Below are positions 63,003 to 64,000 of a stretch of DNA of 64,000 nt, piece by piece. The notes under the pieces were generated by a model that saw only the letters and a program-made list of their open reading frames with translations, did no database searches and had not been told where the DNA came from. Each line of letters begins with the position of its first letter. Position 1 is the stretch's first letter. Source of the DNA: Peribacillus saganii (GTDB lineage: Bacteria > Bacillota > Bacilli > Bacillales > DSM-1321); assembly GCF_003429095.1 (NCBI RefSeq), contig NZ_QVTE01000016.1:1-64000 (forward strand). Reading direction: 5' to 3'. The translations under genes were made by a program, and so were the position numbers.

Positions 63003-64000
63003 TGAATGGTAACAGTCACTACACTAAGGACTGGGAACTTTATATTGCAGGTAAGAACTATAACAACAGGTTAAAACCCAACTATTACGATACTGTTGAT
63101 ACCAATTTAGCATTCTTCCATGATGATCAATGGAGAAATGTAGGCGGAAATGACAACATGCCTAAACCTCAGTTCAATATTTTGAAGAGGGTTATAACCT
63201 TTCTAGTCGCTTCACTGACAACAAGTAAAACTAAACTTCACTTTGAACCACTTCTCTATTCAATTAATAAGGAAGAAACAAATAATATTGATATATCAGA
63301 CTTTGCTAATGCCCAAGTGTCAAACTTATTTGAGAAGTGGAAGATGGACTTCAAAATAAAGGATGCTTTATTCGATGCTTCCATTACCGGAGATTGTGGA
63401 GCACACCTATATTTTGATATGTCTAAACGCCCTTATGGTGGAAGCGGAGCTTTCAAAGGTATAAAAGGTGAAATCGAGCTTGAATTAGTGGATGGGGTTA
63501 ACGTATATTTCGGCAATGCGAATAATCGAAGAGTTGATTCTCAGCCATATATAATCATAGCCGGACGTTCTACTGTAAAAGAGCTTCAAGCAGAAGCTAA
63601 ACGCTATAAGCAAGATGAACGTGATATCAATACAATTGACTCTGATTTGAGCTATATGGAACAAGCTGGAGATGCAGGGAAAATTGAAGTGGAAACTGAT
63701 GGTGATGGTAAGGCTCTTTATATCATTGTCTATCGCAAGAAAAAGGTTAAACGTGTTAAAAAGGACGAATTCGGAAATGAGATCACTAATGAATTAGGGG
63801 AAAAGGAAACTGAAGAAGTTGAAACAATCATGGCTTCTAAAAGTGTTGAAAATGCCTATATTTACAAAGATATTGATACTGAACTAAGTTGCTATCCATT
63901 TGCTTGGTTGAATTGGGAAAAACAAAAGAACCAATATCATGGTAAAGCAGTTTGTACAGGCATTCTTCCTAATCAGATCTTCATTAATCGTATGTTTGCA
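63002..64000 (+). CDS. Phage portal protein (partial, cut by window end)
   Basis: At least 333 residues, still open at the window end. The start overlaps the previous stop. N-terminus MNGNSHYTKDWELYIAGKNY, then DDQWRNVGGND, ILKRVITFLVASLTTSKTKL and DALFDASITGDCGAHLYFD, features of portal-type proteins in the terminase-portal order. A Lys/Glu-rich segment (VYRKKKVKRVKKDEFGNEI) lies at about 242-265. Identity rests mainly on position and these motifs. Confidence 0.8.
   Translation, partial: MNGNSHYTKDWELYIAGKNYNNRLKPNYYDTVDTNLAFFHDDQWRNVGGNDNMPKPQFNILKRVITFLVASLTTSKTKLHFEPLLYSINKEETNNIDISDFANAQVSNLFEKWKMDFKIKDALFDASITGDCGAHLYFDMSKRPYGGSGAFKGIKGEIELELVDGVNVYFGNANNRRVDSQPYIIIAGRSTVKELQAEAKRYKQDERDINTIDSDLSYMEQAGDAGKIEVETDGDGKALYIIVYRKKKVKRVKKDEFGNEITNELGEKETEEVETIMASKSVENAYIYKDIDTELSCYPFAWLNWEKQKNQYHGKAVCTGILPNQIFINRMFA

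Overview
The window is low-GC, Gram-positive DNA from a spore-forming member of the Bacillaceae. The clearest evidence is the ordered block lexA - yneA - yneB - ynzC - tkt - sirA - yneF at 46.4-51.7 kb. This is the Bacillus arrangement, with LexA boxes between lexA and yneA and a Spo0A-type box before sirA. Gene starts (AGGAGG sites, frequent TTG starts), sigma-A and sigma-54 promoters and rho-independent terminators all fit. No tRNA, rRNA or CRISPR array was seen.

Region 1 (1-5.8 kb) is decayed: an SRAP (YedK/YoqW-like) pseudogene, a possible DUF3139 remnant, a DUF4181 pseudogene and an EamA transporter pseudogene. Between them lie a few intact genes: a secreted 218-aa protein, small hypothetical proteins and a TSUP/TauE-type exporter.

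Region 2 (5.8-38.7 kb) is a large catabolic island. In order it holds an aminotransferase with RidA, a second aminotransferase, a TRAP transporter (dctPQM), pxpB-pxpC, a divergent IclR regulator, pxpA-pxpB-pxpC (second copies of B and C), an aminotransferase, an acetolactate-synthase-like ThDP enzyme, a GabT-like class III aminotransferase, hyuA-hyuB, a biotin carboxyl carrier protein with a biotin carboxylase, a second pxpA, a 31-aa membrane peptide with an SSS symporter, a YcsI/DUF1445 protein and an RraA-like protein. A second unit, divergent from two GntR regulators, encodes a DapA-family lyase/aldolase, another aminotransferase, a serine/threonine dehydratase-like PLP enzyme and an FAH-family enzyme. 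The theme is uptake and ATP-driven opening of a cyclic amide (5-oxoproline, a lactam or a hydantoin), followed by transamination and 2-oxo-acid or ring-fragment processing. It is an expanded relative of the B. subtilis ycsFI-kipIAR cluster. The real substrate cannot be read from the sequence.

Region 3 (39.3-45.4 kb) holds an MFS transporter, then a sigma-54-controlled class III aminotransferase and APC permease. The promoter and an upstream palindrome are intact, but the divergent enhancer-binding activator is a pseudogene.

Region 4 (45.4-51.7 kb) is the conserved SOS, cell-division and transketolase block.

Region 5 (51.9 kb to the end) is a prophage or prophage-like element inserted directly after yneF. 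It carries a tyrosine integrase, a divergent Cro/CI-type repressor with an elaborate dyad operator, small early genes, winged-helix replication-like proteins, an HNH-AP2 endonuclease, a DEDD exonuclease, a small terminase, a serine resolvase with its own promoter and repeats, a large terminase, a small membrane protein and a portal gene cut by the window end.

The best candidates for something undescribed are the combined PxpABC + HyuAB + biotin carboxylase system and its shared 24-bp upstream element, and the self-contained resolvase cassette inside the phage packaging module.
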